A stretch of DNA of 60,836 nucleotides from NCBI GenBank assembly GCA_003132405.1, contig PKXQ01000133.1, positions 1 through 60,836 of the forward strand, in the 5' to 3' direction. Shown in pieces: positions 25,618 to 34,169 of this stretch. Source of the DNA: Acidobacteriaceae bacterium (lineage in GTDB: Bacteria; Acidobacteriota; Terriglobia; Terriglobales; Acidobacteriaceae). Numbering within the stretch: the first letter of the stretch is position 1; every line of letters begins with the position of its first letter. The notes under the pieces were generated by a model, which had not been told where the DNA came from, searched no databases, and saw only the letters and a list, made by a program, of their open reading frames with translations. The position numbers were made by a program, and so were the translations under genes.

Positions 25618-26934
25618 CTACTTAATCCACACCTTCGGAAGCACCGACATTCCCGGACGCAATTCGTGATTTTTAATCTCGCCCTTATCAAACACAATCT
25701 TCACCGGGATGCGCTGCACTACCTTCACATAGTTGCCGGTGGCGTTTTCGGGCGGCAAGAGGCTGAAGCGTTCTCCACTGGCACCGGCGAGCGAATCGAC
25801 GTGACCGTTATATTTCTTGCCGGTGGCGTCGACGGAGATCTCGGCCGCCTGGCCGGGCCTGACGTTTCTAAGTTGCGTCTCTTTGAAGTTCGCGGTAACC
25901 CAGATGTCGCTTTCATCAAGCGGAATGATCATCATCATCACCTGGCCGGGTTGGACGTTCTGCCCAACCTCGACCGTGCGATTGCTAACCGCTCCGCTGA
26001 CGGGCGCGGTGATCTTCGTGTATTGCAGGTTCAGCTCGGCCTGATCCAACGCCGCTTTTTTTTGATTGGCCACAGCCTGGGCGGACTCCGCGCGCGCGCG
26101 GATAAACCTCATTTGTTGCGGGGCGTTGCCGGCATTGCGGAGGTCGGCGTTGGCCTGCTCCAGCTTGCTTTGGGCTTGCTTGATCTGCGCCGCAAGAGCG
26201 TCGGCATTGGCGCGAGCCGCTTGCAGAGCTGCCGCCGCAGACTGGGAACTGTCGACCGCCTGATCGTATTGCTGTTCTGAGATTTCCTGTTTGTCGATAA
26301 GAATCTTGTAGCGGGCGAGATCGTTCTGCGCTTTAGTATTGTTCGCGTCCGCCTGCGCGACCTGCGACTTGGCGGCTTCGAACTGCTGGCGGGCGGCGGC
26401 GATTCCGGCTTGCGCCATGGAGACTCCAGCCTGCGCGCCGCTTACCTGGCTCGAGGTGCTCACGTTGGTGATGGGTACATTAATGCCCGCAGCGGACGCT
26501 TGGGCCTGAGCATCGGCGTATTCGGCGCGCGCCTGGTCAACCGCGACCTGGTAATCCGCAGCGTCGATCTCCACCAGCACAGTTCCCTTCTCTACATATT
26601 GGTTATCTTCTACGTTGAGCTTGATGACGTGGCCGCTCACGCGCGCGCTGACTGCGTTCACGTGACCGTCGATCTGCGCGTCATCGGTCGATTCGTAGCT
26701 TCCTAGATAACGCCACAGGAAGAAAACCGCGACCAGAAGAACCAGTCCGGCGATGATCAGTCCCCACTTTGTCCGCGGGCTGTTCAAGAAAGCGGAGCGG
26801 CGCTGATAGCGGGCTTCGCTGTCCGGAGAAGCCTGTGGTGGCTGGCCTTGCGAAGACGGAGTCGGCTGGCCTTGCGGCGACCGCGTTTCCGTCTGCGGAT
26901 TGGGCTCGGCCACGACGCTGTTCGATTGCTCCAT
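25618..26934 (-). CDS. emrA: HlyD/EmrA-type periplasmic adaptor protein
   Basis: The 438-residue membrane-fusion protein links the MFS pump to TolC. It has a low-complexity cytoplasmic N terminus, one transmembrane helix (WGLIIAGLVLLVAVFFLWRYL, residues 57-77), a split lipoyl/barrel-sandwich domain (DAQIDGHVNAVSARVSGHVI, then ITAPVSGAVSNRTVEVGQNV), a long helical hairpin rich in Ala and Gln from about 130 to 290 (coiled coil), and the C-terminal beta-barrel. The sequence MMIIPLDESDIWVTANFKE is the HlyD family block. Its ATG follows the TolC stop codon after three bases with GGGAAG upstream, implying translational coupling. Confidence 0.92.
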   Translation of the reverse strand: MEQSNSVVAEPNPQTETRSPQGQPTPSSQGQPPQASPDSEARYQRRSAFLNSPRTKWGLIIAGLVLLVAVFFLWRYLGSYESTDDAQIDGHVNAVSARVSGHVIKLNVEDNQYVEKGTVLVEIDAADYQVAVDQARAEYADAQAQASAAGINVPITNVSTSSQVSGAQAGVSMAQAGIAAARQQFEAAKSQVAQADANNTKAQNDLARYKILIDKQEISEQQYDQAVDSSQSAAAALQAARANADALAAQIKQAQSKLEQANADLRNAGNAPQQMRFIRARAESAQAVANQKKAALDQAELNLQYTKITAPVSGAVSNRTVEVGQNVQPGQVMMMIIPLDESDIWVTANFKETQLRNVRPGQAAEISVDATGKKYNGHVDSLAGASGERFSLLPPENATGNYVKVVQRIPVKIVFDKGEIKNHELRPGMSVLPKVWIK

Positions 26935-26937
26935 AAT

Positions 26938-28497
26938 CTACTTCCCTTTCGACAAGTATTCGCGAACGCCCTCTTCGGCGCGTCCAAGGGCGCGGGCAAA
27001 TGAAACCTTGGCCAAATTATGCATATACAAACTTGAAATGAAATTTTCGTGTGCACTTGCCAGCGCTTCTTGCGCCTGCACTACCTCGAGATTGTCGGTG
27101 ACACCCGCGGAAAAGCGATCCTGCGATTGGGCGAGCGCCTGCTCGGCTAGATTGACCGAACTCTGCGCGACCTCGACCTGATCGCTTGACGACTTAAGGT
27201 CGAGCAACGCGTTGCGGATATCCTGATCGATTTGAGCGCGTGTGTCGGCCATCTGGGCCTGCGCCTGCCGCAAGCTGGCTTCCGCCTTCAAGACATCGCC
27301 GTGAACTTTTCCACCCTGAAAGATCGGAATATTCAGCGTGCCGAAGAGGGCGTAAGTAGGCAACACGCCGCCGGGCGTGGGGCCGATTTCGCCAAAATTC
27401 GCCGCCACATCGAGCGACGGATAGTAGCCGGCCGTGGCGGCGCTGAGTTCCAATTGCGCCGCGACCAGTCGGTCGTGCGCCGCTTTGTAATCGGAGCGGA
27501 AAGAATAGGCTCGCTGCACGCTCGTTTCCAGGTCAGGTATAGGAAACGCCTGATAAGGACTCTTATCGGCCAATTCAAATTCCTGTCGAGTCGCTAATCC
27601 AATAATGCGCGCCAGCGAAATTTTCTGTTTCGCGTAATCGCTCGTGGCCGCGATCAGTTGCTGCTGGCGCGTCTGGTATTCAACCTGGGCGCGGAGCGTA
27701 TCAATCGCCGGAGCGACTCCCGCTTGCTGTTGCGCGACCGCCTTGTTGTAGAGCGCCTTCGCTGTCTGCACTTGCGCTTGTGCAGTTTCCACGCGGGCTG
27801 CGCCCGCGATCGCCTGAAGGTAGGCGTTGCCGGTAGCCAGTACGACCAGATCGCGCGCGTCTTTTAAATTGTATTGGGCTACGCCTTCGCCGATGACCGA
27901 GGATCGGTATTTCTGGATCGACTTCCAATCGAACACGCGCTGCGTCGCCGAGGCGCGAACGTCAAAGTAGGAAAAAGGCCCGATCACCGGTGGGAGATTA
28001 ACGCCCTTGAAGAGTGAGCCGCTGAATCCCAACGCCTGAAGGCTCACTTTTTGCCTGACCTCCTGCACGTCACCATTAATGTTGGGCAGCAGGTCGCTGA
28101 GCTTTTGCCATTTCTCGCCTCGCGCTTCGACCGTGTTGTACTCCGACAAAAGTCCGGCGAGATTCTGGCGCAACGCCCGCTCGATCGCATCGCTGAAAGT
28201 CAGTTGAAGAACGCCGGGGGTGGGCTTCTCCTCCGGCACGCTTCCAAAAACTGGGTTCTGAGCTGAGGTTTGAACTTGTGAGGGCACAAACTGAGGAGCC
28301 TGAACTGGCGCCGCTGACATGGAGCTGCCGCCTGAATCCGAGCTCGAATTGGACGGTGGAGTGGAGGGACTGGACGATGGAGCTTGGCCGTAAAGCGCCA
28401 CTGCAAAAATCGTTAGGCACCCGAGCAAAAGGATGATTTGCAAAGCGGACACGCAGGAGCGCATCGGACGGCGGGCAGGGCGGTTTGCGGAAGACAT
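26938..28497 (-). CDS. tolC: TolC-family outer-membrane efflux protein
   Basis: The 519-residue protein is the outer-membrane channel of the tripartite pump. After the signal (ALQIILLLGCLTIFAVALYGQ) comes a low-complexity Pro/Ser-rich stretch, then two TolC repeats of about 200 residues, each with the helix motif seen in LTFSDAIERALRQNLAGLL and later the paired coiled-coil helices (RVETAQAQVQTAKALYNKA; GVAPAIDTLRAQVEYQTRQQ; YKAAHDRLVAAQLELSAATAG; SSVNLAEQALAQSQDRFSAG). It ends with LARALG-like and REYLSKGK. The ATG at 28497 is chosen because a signal peptide starts there; the frame is open to 28674. It is the first gene of the efflux operon. Confidence 0.9.
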   Translation of the reverse strand: MSSANRPARRPMRSCVSALQIILLLGCLTIFAVALYGQAPSSSPSTPPSNSSSDSGGSSMSAAPVQAPQFVPSQVQTSAQNPVFGSVPEEKPTPGVLQLTFSDAIERALRQNLAGLLSEYNTVEARGEKWQKLSDLLPNINGDVQEVRQKVSLQALGFSGSLFKGVNLPPVIGPFSYFDVRASATQRVFDWKSIQKYRSSVIGEGVAQYNLKDARDLVVLATGNAYLQAIAGAARVETAQAQVQTAKALYNKAVAQQQAGVAPAIDTLRAQVEYQTRQQQLIAATSDYAKQKISLARIIGLATRQEFELADKSPYQAFPIPDLETSVQRAYSFRSDYKAAHDRLVAAQLELSAATAGYYPSLDVAANFGEIGPTPGGVLPTYALFGTLNIPIFQGGKVHGDVLKAEASLRQAQAQMADTRAQIDQDIRNALLDLKSSSDQVEVAQSSVNLAEQALAQSQDRFSAGVTDNLEVVQAQEALASAHENFISSLYMHNLAKVSFARALGRAEEGVREYLSKGK

Positions 28498-28740
28498 GAA
28501 GCCTGCGTTCTCTCCTCTACTAGACAAAAATTGTAAGCCCTTTGGATTCCTTTTCGCGCGCAAGCGATGCAAATTGTTGAAATAACTTGTGATCGCGGCG
28601 GAGTAACCTGTCCCGTCGCTGGTGAACGCACGAGCCGGGATGACTTTGGTCATCTTGTGTAACCCTGCTCCCAAAGGTCACTCTATAAGTCGAGTCAAGC
28701 ACTTGCCCCCGATCGGTAACCCCCACAAGGAGCACCGCGA

Positions 28741-29418
28741 ATGAGCGAACAAGCGAAGGTACCGGCCCAAGGCTCGGACTGGACTCGTCTGCTCACCGAT
28801 CCCGACCTCGTCAGCCATCTCGGTAAACTCTTGCAGACCTACCGCGAAGTGCCCGCCGAACAGCGCGAAACGGCCTTGCTGCAGGCGATGCGCGAGATTA
28901 AAGACGCTGCCATAAAGGATCGCGAAGCCCGAGAGCATACTCCCGTGGCTGCAAACCCGGCGCCGCCGGCCGCGCTTCCCCGCCCTGAGCCCATTCAAAT
29001 AACGCCGCCGTTCGAACCCGACCTGTTTACGCCGATTCTGCAATCCGATCGGCGCCGCTTTCAGCGCATCAAGTGCTATGTCGCAGTCGAGATTCACATT
29101 GAAGGCGTCTATGAGCCGGTGTGGGGCAATCTGGCGAATGTCGGCCGCGGAGGCTGCCTGGTCGAGACCGCCAGCGCCGTGCCTCCGGCCAAGGCTCTGG
29201 AGATCGGCTTGTGGGTAGCGAACGGCAAGGTCTGGGTGAAAGGCGTCATCATCAGCGGCGTCGCGACGCGGAGCGCGCCCTCTTTTGGCGTACGCGTGAA
29301 GTTCTCCGAAGAAGAGCTCTCCGGCAAGGAACACCTGCGCGAGTTCCTAAAGTTCGTCGAGAACACGGCCCGTAAATCACAGAGTGGCAAGGCCTATGTG
29401 GCACTATTAAAGGATTAA
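28741..29418 (+). CDS. PilZ-domain protein (putative c-di-GMP receptor)
   Basis: The 225-residue protein has an N-terminal helical region of about 90 residues, a Pro-rich linker, then a PilZ domain from about residue 100 to 215. The c-di-GMP-binding RxxxR motif is in DRRRFQRIKC, and the [DN]-x-[SG]-x-x-G motif in NVGRGGCLVET. The strand VEIHIEGVYEPVWGNLANVG and GVRVKFSEEEL complete the six-stranded barrel. It is cytoplasmic. No diguanylate cyclase or motility gene is adjacent, so the downstream target is unknown. AAGGAG lies eight bases before the ATG. It diverges from the efflux operon. Confidence 0.88.
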   Translation: MSEQAKVPAQGSDWTRLLTDPDLVSHLGKLLQTYREVPAEQRETALLQAMREIKDAAIKDREAREHTPVAANPAPPAALPRPEPIQITPPFEPDLFTPILQSDRRRFQRIKCYVAVEIHIEGVYEPVWGNLANVGRGGCLVETASAVPPAKALEIGLWVANGKVWVKGVIISGVATRSAPSFGVRVKFSEEELSGKEHLREFLKFVENTARKSQSGKAYVALLKD

Positions 29419-29480
29419 GCCGCGCCCCCTTCGACTAAGCCCAGGCCAGCAACTTTTCTCGCAGGGCGGGTTCATTCTAA

Positions 29481-31607
29481 ATGAGACTCAGCATGCCATC
29501 GCCCGCGCGCCGACGCCGCTTCCTCGTGGCAGCCGTTCTACTCGCGGCCGCCGCCATCACCGCGCAGACCGCCCTCGGCCGCAAGAAAGACAAACCTGAT
29601 GCGGCGTCTCCTCTGGACGATCGGAAGCGCGCTGTCCACGCGCTCAATCGCCTGACCTTCGGCCCGCGCCCCGGCGACGTAGAGCGAGTCCGCCGGATGG
29701 GCGTCGACAAGTGGATCGACCTGCAACTCCATCCTGAAAAAATTAATGACTCTGCCTTGGATGCCAAGCTCGCGGCATTTCGCACGCTGCGCATGGATAC
29801 CAACCAGATCATAGAGAATTTTCCGCCTGAGCCGATGATCAGGCAGGTCGCGGATGGCAAAGCCCGGCTGCCCAGCGATCCCATGCAGCGCATCGTTTAT
29901 CAGGCGCAGCTCCAGCGCCTGGATGACAAAAAAGAAAAGAAAGAAGAAGCCAAGGGGGGCGGGGCTGAAGCAAGAAACGCATCGGTCAGGAAAACCTCTT
30001 GCGTAGACATGACTTGTCCCGCCTCGATGAATGGTGATGCCGCACCAACTGCCGACGCCGTCGAGACGCGCCGCCGCGAAGCCCGCCGCCGCGACAATCT
30101 CAAGACGCAAGAACTCGCCGACCTCCCTCCCGACGATCGCATGAAGGAAATCATGGCCATGTCGCCCGAGGACCAGATCGTCCTAGCCGCCACGCGCGGC
30201 CCCAAGGCCGACGCCTTGCTCGAAGGCTTGAATCCGCGGCAGAAAGAGACCGTGGAGGCGCTCAACAATCCCGAGCAGGTAGTCGTCAACGAATTGACGC
30301 AAGCCAAGCTCTTGCGCGCGATCTATAGTGAACGCCAACTCGACGAAGTGATGACCGACTTCTGGATCAATCACTTCAACGTTTTCATCAACAAAGGCGC
30401 CGATCGCTATCTAGTGACGAGTTATGAACGCGATGCGATTCGTCCGCACGTGCTCGGAAAATTCGAGGATTTACTGGTCGCGACCGCCAAAAGTCCGGCG
30501 ATGATGTTCTACCTCGACAACTGGCTGAGCGTTGGGCCGGATTCAGAAAAGGCGCTCGGCATTGCGCCCAATTCGCGCGGCCATGGCAATCATCCGCAGG
30601 CTCGCCCGAATGGCAAGCGCAAGCAGGCCGTTGGACTCAACGAAAATTATGGCCGCGAGTTGATGGAGTTGCACACGCTCAGCGTCAACGGCGGCTACAC
30701 GCAAAAAGATGTCACCGAGGTCGCGAAAGTCTTCACCGGCTGGACGATTGATCCACCGCAAAAAGACAGCGGATTCCGCTTCGACCCGCGCATGCACGAG
30801 CCCGGAACAAAGATCGTTCTCGGCCATCGCATCAAGGAAAAAGGCGAAAAGGAAGGGCTCGAAGTACTGCACCTGCTCGCGCGCAATCCCAACACCGCGC
30901 ATTTCATCTCGCAAAAGCTGGCCATACGATTCGTCAGCGACGATCCTCCGCCAGCCCTCGTCGATCGCATGGCCAGGACTTACCTGAAAAAAAATGGCGA
31001 CATTCGCGAGGTGCTGCGCGCGATGTTCAAGTCGCCCGAGTTTTGGGCGCCCGAAGATTACCGCGCCAAAGTAAAGACGCCGCTTGAATTCGTAGTCTCA
31101 GCCGTGCGCGCTAGCGGAGCGAATGTCGAAGATACACGCGCTCTCGTCGGCACGCTCAACAATATGGGCATGATGCCTTACGCGATGCTGCCGCCCACCG
31201 GGTATTCCATGAAAGCCGCGGTCTGGGTCAACTCGTCCGCTCTCTTGGGACGAATGAATTTCGCGCTCGGCTTAGCGGCGGGAAAGATACGCGGCGTCAA
31301 AGTCGACGCTGCCGGCTTGGCCGGAGGAGCGCTGCCCGCAGCCACTTCGTCAGTAGCTTCGTCCGGAACTATGGCAAGTGCATCGACGGACACTTCTACG
31401 AAATTGAACGACGCGCAGCAAGTATCGGCATTGTTAGAAAATTCGCTGTTGGCAGGCGACGTCTCAAAGCAGACCCACGATACCATCTGCAAGCAATTGG
31501 AGGATCCGAAGATCAGCCAGCGGCGTTTGGATGACCCCAAGCGTCCGCCCAACGTGGCCGCAATAGCAGGATTGATTTTTGGCTCGCCGGAATTTCAGAG
31601 GAGGTAA
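29481..31607 (+). CDS. DUF1800-family secreted protein
   Basis: The 708-residue protein begins with a signal peptide (RRRFLVAAVLLAAAAITAQT) and carries the DUF1800 blocks NRLTFGPRPGDVERV near residue 57, MTDFWINHFNVFINKGADR, MMFYLDNWLSVGP, NENYGRELMELHTLSVNGGY and TGWTIDPPQ. A region around residues 150-200 is low-complexity (KKEKKEEAKGGGAEARNASV) and includes KTSCVDMTCPAS; this insert is not typical of the family. The C-terminal domain near DDPPPALVDRMARTY follows. Function is unknown. It is always found paired with a DUF1501 protein, and here that gene follows after a 73-base gap containing a heptamer-repeat hairpin. Confidence 0.85.
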   Translation: MRLSMPSPARRRRFLVAAVLLAAAAITAQTALGRKKDKPDAASPLDDRKRAVHALNRLTFGPRPGDVERVRRMGVDKWIDLQLHPEKINDSALDAKLAAFRTLRMDTNQIIENFPPEPMIRQVADGKARLPSDPMQRIVYQAQLQRLDDKKEKKEEAKGGGAEARNASVRKTSCVDMTCPASMNGDAAPTADAVETRRREARRRDNLKTQELADLPPDDRMKEIMAMSPEDQIVLAATRGPKADALLEGLNPRQKETVEALNNPEQVVVNELTQAKLLRAIYSERQLDEVMTDFWINHFNVFINKGADRYLVTSYERDAIRPHVLGKFEDLLVATAKSPAMMFYLDNWLSVGPDSEKALGIAPNSRGHGNHPQARPNGKRKQAVGLNENYGRELMELHTLSVNGGYTQKDVTEVAKVFTGWTIDPPQKDSGFRFDPRMHEPGTKIVLGHRIKEKGEKEGLEVLHLLARNPNTAHFISQKLAIRFVSDDPPPALVDRMARTYLKKNGDIREVLRAMFKSPEFWAPEDYRAKVKTPLEFVVSAVRASGANVEDTRALVGTLNNMGMMPYAMLPPTGYSMKAAVWVNSSALLGRMNFALGLAAGKIRGVKVDAAGLAGGALPAATSSVASSGTMASASTDTSTKLNDAQQVSALLENSLLAGDVSKQTHDTICKQLEDPKISQRRLDDPKRPPNVAAIAGLIFGSPEFQRR

Positions 31608-31671
31608 GCTGTCAGTTGTCAGTTATCAGAATTCCGTTAGGGCCTTAACTGATGGCTGATAGCTGAAAGCT
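31607..31671. repeat. Heptamer-repeat hairpin between DUF1800 and DUF1501 genes
   Basis: The left arm starts at the last base of the DUF1800 stop codon and reads as 7-nt units of the kind GTCAGTT, ATCAGAA; the right arm ends AGCTGAAAGCT. The reverse complement of the right arm shows AGCTTTC, AGCTATC units, so both arms have the same 7-nt period and pair into a long hairpin, with AATTCCGTTAGGGC as the loop. It sits in an operonic gap rather than at a transcription boundary. Confidence 0.75.
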
Positions 31672-31680
31672 GGTTTATCT

Positions 31681-32913
31681 ATGTCCATCACTCGACGCAT
31701 TTTCCTACGCAATGGCGCATTGGCAGTGGTCGGCACGACCGCGCTGCCCAGCTTTCTCGCTCGCGCGGCCTTCGGCGCGGCCGATCCCGGCATTCGCAAC
31801 AAGCGTCTGGTCGTCATCTTTCAGCGTGGAGCGGCCGACGGGCTCAACATCGTCGTGCCTCACGGCGAGCCGAGTTACTACGCGATGCGGCCGACGATTA
31901 ATATTCCGAAGAAATCGGTGCTCGATCTGGACGGCTTCTTCGGATTGCATCCTGCGATGTCATCGTTTCAGCCGCTATGGAAACAGAAGCACCTCGCCAT
32001 CGTGCACGCCACCGGATCGCCCGACCCAACGCGCTCGCACTTCGACGCGCAAGATTTTATGGAATCCGGGACACCCGGTGTGAAGGTGACCGACGATGGC
32101 TGGTTGAATAGAACGCTGCGCGATCTTCCGCCCGATCAATCTGCGTTCCGCGCCATTGCGCTTGGCCCGTCTCTGCCGCGCATTCTCTCCGGCAAAGAGC
32201 CAGCGCTTGCCATCAATAATCTGAACGATTTTTCGGTAGGCGGGAAAAATCCCAACGCGGCGGCAAACACCTTCGAAGCCATGTACGACCACTCAGTTGA
32301 TGCGGTGCTGCACGGTACTGGAGAGGAAACGTTCGACGCCGTCAAGATGCTGAAGGCAGCCGATCCTGCTCACTACACGCCGGCAGCAAATGCCAATTAT
32401 CCCAAGGGCCGCTTCGGCGATAGCCTGAAACAACTCGCGCAAATGATCAAAGCCAACCTCGGAGTGCAAGTCGCCTTCGCCGATATCGGAGGCTGGGACC
32501 ATCACGTCAACGAAGGCAGCACGCAGGGACAAATTGCCAACGTGCTCGGCGATTTTTCGCAATCGATTGCAGCATTCTGGACCGACCTCGGCGATCTCGG
32601 AGAAGACACCGTAGTCGTAACCATGTCCGAATTCGGCCGCACCGCGCGTGAAAATGGCAACCGCGGAACCGACCATGGCCATGCCAACGTGATGTTCGTG
32701 ATCGGCGGTCCGGTGAAAGGTGGCCGAGTCTATGGCCGCTGGCCGGGCCTGGATCAGTCGCAGCTCTACGAGGGGCGCGATCTGGCGGTGACCACAGACT
32801 TCAGGCTGGTGCTCAGCGAAGTCGTCTCGCGCTATCTCGGCAATAAGGATCTGAAAGAAGTGTTTCCGGGTTTCGAAGGACAAGCGGATCAGTTTGTAAA
32901 ACTGCTAGGGTAG
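31681..32913 (+). CDS. DUF1501-family secreted protein (Tat-like signal)
   Basis: The 410-residue protein starts with a twin-arginine-like motif (SITRRIFLRNG) and a hydrophobic segment ending SFLARAAFGA, so export by Tat is plausible. The mature protein has the DUF1501 blocks VVIFQRGAADGLNIVVP near residue 42, HPAMSSFQPLWKQKHLAIVH, SHFDAQDFMESG, DIGGWDHHVNEG with a putative metal-binding Asp-His-His, and TMSEFGRTARENGNRGTDHG. These resemble alkaline phosphatase/sulfatase-like metal sites, but no activity is proven. It is preceded by the DUF1800 gene; pairing of the two families is typical of Planctomycetes and Acidobacteria. Confidence 0.85.
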   Translation: MSITRRIFLRNGALAVVGTTALPSFLARAAFGAADPGIRNKRLVVIFQRGAADGLNIVVPHGEPSYYAMRPTINIPKKSVLDLDGFFGLHPAMSSFQPLWKQKHLAIVHATGSPDPTRSHFDAQDFMESGTPGVKVTDDGWLNRTLRDLPPDQSAFRAIALGPSLPRILSGKEPALAINNLNDFSVGGKNPNAAANTFEAMYDHSVDAVLHGTGEETFDAVKMLKAADPAHYTPAANANYPKGRFGDSLKQLAQMIKANLGVQVAFADIGGWDHHVNEGSTQGQIANVLGDFSQSIAAFWTDLGDLGEDTVVVTMSEFGRTARENGNRGTDHGHANVMFVIGGPVKGGRVYGRWPGLDQSQLYEGRDLAVTTDFRLVLSEVVSRYLGNKDLKEVFPGFEGQADQFVKLLG

Positions 32914-33005
32914 GTGAGAGGTCATTGCAGAGGTCAAAGGTCAGATTGCAGAGTTAAGAACTTCGTTTTCACCTCTGCAATCTAACCGCTAACCTCTGAC
33001 CTTTC
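32914..33005. repeat. Heptamer-repeat hairpin overlapping the end of the LysR gene
   Basis: Left arm units include AGAGGTC, ATTGCAG and AGGTCAA from about 32918. The right arm, read on the opposite strand, contains AAGGTCA, GAGGTTA and GATTGCA. The arms pair over most of their length around a loop near AACTTCGTTTTC. The right arm supplies the last codons of the convergent LysR gene (Gly-Lys-Val-Arg-Gly-stop at 32989-33006). Confidence 0.75.
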
Positions 33006-33951
33006 CCGCATTACTCAGCGTTCGCGCCACCGGCGCCAGCACCCTCTCAATTTCCTCCCGCAGCCAGCGATTTGCGGGATCATTCTCTACACTCTCATGC
33101 CAATACAGGTGCGCTTCGAGACGCGGCGCGGGGAGCGGGAAGGGATAGACACGGTACATCGGCCCCGCACTCGCCGAGTTCGTATTGAGCAATTGTGCGT
33201 GGCGCTCGGGCAAAGTCAGCAGCATATCGGTGTTGCTGACGACCAGACAAGCAGTGTGGTTGTGCTGGCTGCGCAGAAACACCTGGCGGCGAAGGCCGCG
33301 GCGGCTGAGTTCGATGTCGATCAGGCTGGGACCTTGACGCCGCGAAGAGACTTGTATGTGGCGCTGCGCGAGATAAGCGTCGAGGTCAAGCTTATCTTTC
33401 TTCTTGAACGCCGGGTGACCGGGGCGGGCGACCACCACGAATGCTTCGTTCAAGAGCCACTTGTGGCGAATGCGATCGCTCACCGTCATCGGAATTTCGA
33501 TCGCCAGATCGACCGATCCGCTGGCCAGTTCTGTCTCTATATCACGGCGCTTGATTCTAGAGGTGGTGATCGACATTCCCGGAGAAGCATCCTTCAGCCG
33601 CCGCAACAACGATGGAAGAATCAGCCCTTCGGCATATTCCCACAACGACAGATTAAAATTCCTGCGTGTATCTTCCGGAACGAAGTTGCGGCTCTGGCTA
33701 AGGTTTGTCTCGAGAATCTGCAGTGCCTGTCGCACCTGATCAATCATGTTACGGGTGAAGGGAGTCGGTACCATGTGCGCACCCTGGCGGACGAAGAGCG
33801 GATCTTGCAGGAGATCGCGCAGCCTCTTTAACGCGTGGCTGATTGCCGGTTGCGTAAGGTTGAGCTGCTGGCCGGCGCGAGTGATGTTGCCCTCGCGATA
33901 GATGGCCTCGAGCACCACAAACAAGTTCAGGTCGACCTGACTTAAATGCAC
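32989..33951 (-). CDS. LysR-family transcriptional regulator
   Basis: The 320-residue protein has an N-terminal winged HTH (residues 1-65) including NLFVVLEAIYREGNITRAGQ and LTQPAISHALKRLRD, then a periplasmic-binding-protein-like effector domain from about residue 90. The sequence FVRQGAHMVPTPF after the HTH is typical of the NodD/LeuO-like branch. It diverges from the ACAD11-type dehydrogenase gene, and the spacer between them contains nested inverted repeats, so the regulator probably controls that gene and itself. The last residues (GKVRG) are encoded by one arm of a heptamer-repeat hairpin and may not be ancestral. The ligand is unknown; an acyl-CoA or hydroxy acid is plausible from context. 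Confidence 0.9.
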   Translation of the reverse strand: MHLSQVDLNLFVVLEAIYREGNITRAGQQLNLTQPAISHALKRLRDLLQDPLFVRQGAHMVPTPFTRNMIDQVRQALQILETNLSQSRNFVPEDTRRNFNLSLWEYAEGLILPSLLRRLKDASPGMSITTSRIKRRDIETELASGSVDLAIEIPMTVSDRIRHKWLLNEAFVVVARPGHPAFKKKDKLDLDAYLAQRHIQVSSRRQGPSLIDIELSRRGLRRQVFLRSQHNHTACLVVSNTDMLLTLPERHAQLLNTNSASAGPMYRVYPFPLPAPRLEAHLYWHESVENDPANRWLREEIERVLAPVARTLSNAGKVRG

Positions 33952-33990
33952 GCCGCATATATTACAGGATTCACAAGATTCATTAGGAGA

Positions 33991-34099
33991 ATTCTGGCGT
34001 AGTGGCTACGCTAGCAACTGCGCACACTCGCCTTTCGTATCAGGGTATCGCTTTAGCGATACCGCAAGTTCGCCAGAATCAGACGCCCCTTTAAGGGGC
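33991..34099. promoter_or_regulatory. Nested inverted repeats between LysR gene and ACAD gene
   Basis: Three palindromic elements occupy the divergent spacer. ATTCTGGCG (33991-33999) is the inverse of CGCCAGAAT (34071-34079). Inside it GGTATCGC (34044-34051) pairs with GCGATACC (34056-34063) around TTTA. Immediately after is GCCCCTTTAAGGGGC (34085-34099). Promoters of both genes must lie in this 218-bp stretch. The palindromes could be LysR operators, a cruciform or RNA hairpins; the sequence does not decide which. Confidence 0.45.
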
Positions 34100-34169
34100 T
34101 GTGCGCCAGAGCCCGATTTTTTCAGCATGCTAAGCCGCTGAGGTGAGTCTCCACTCACGAAAGTGGTCT

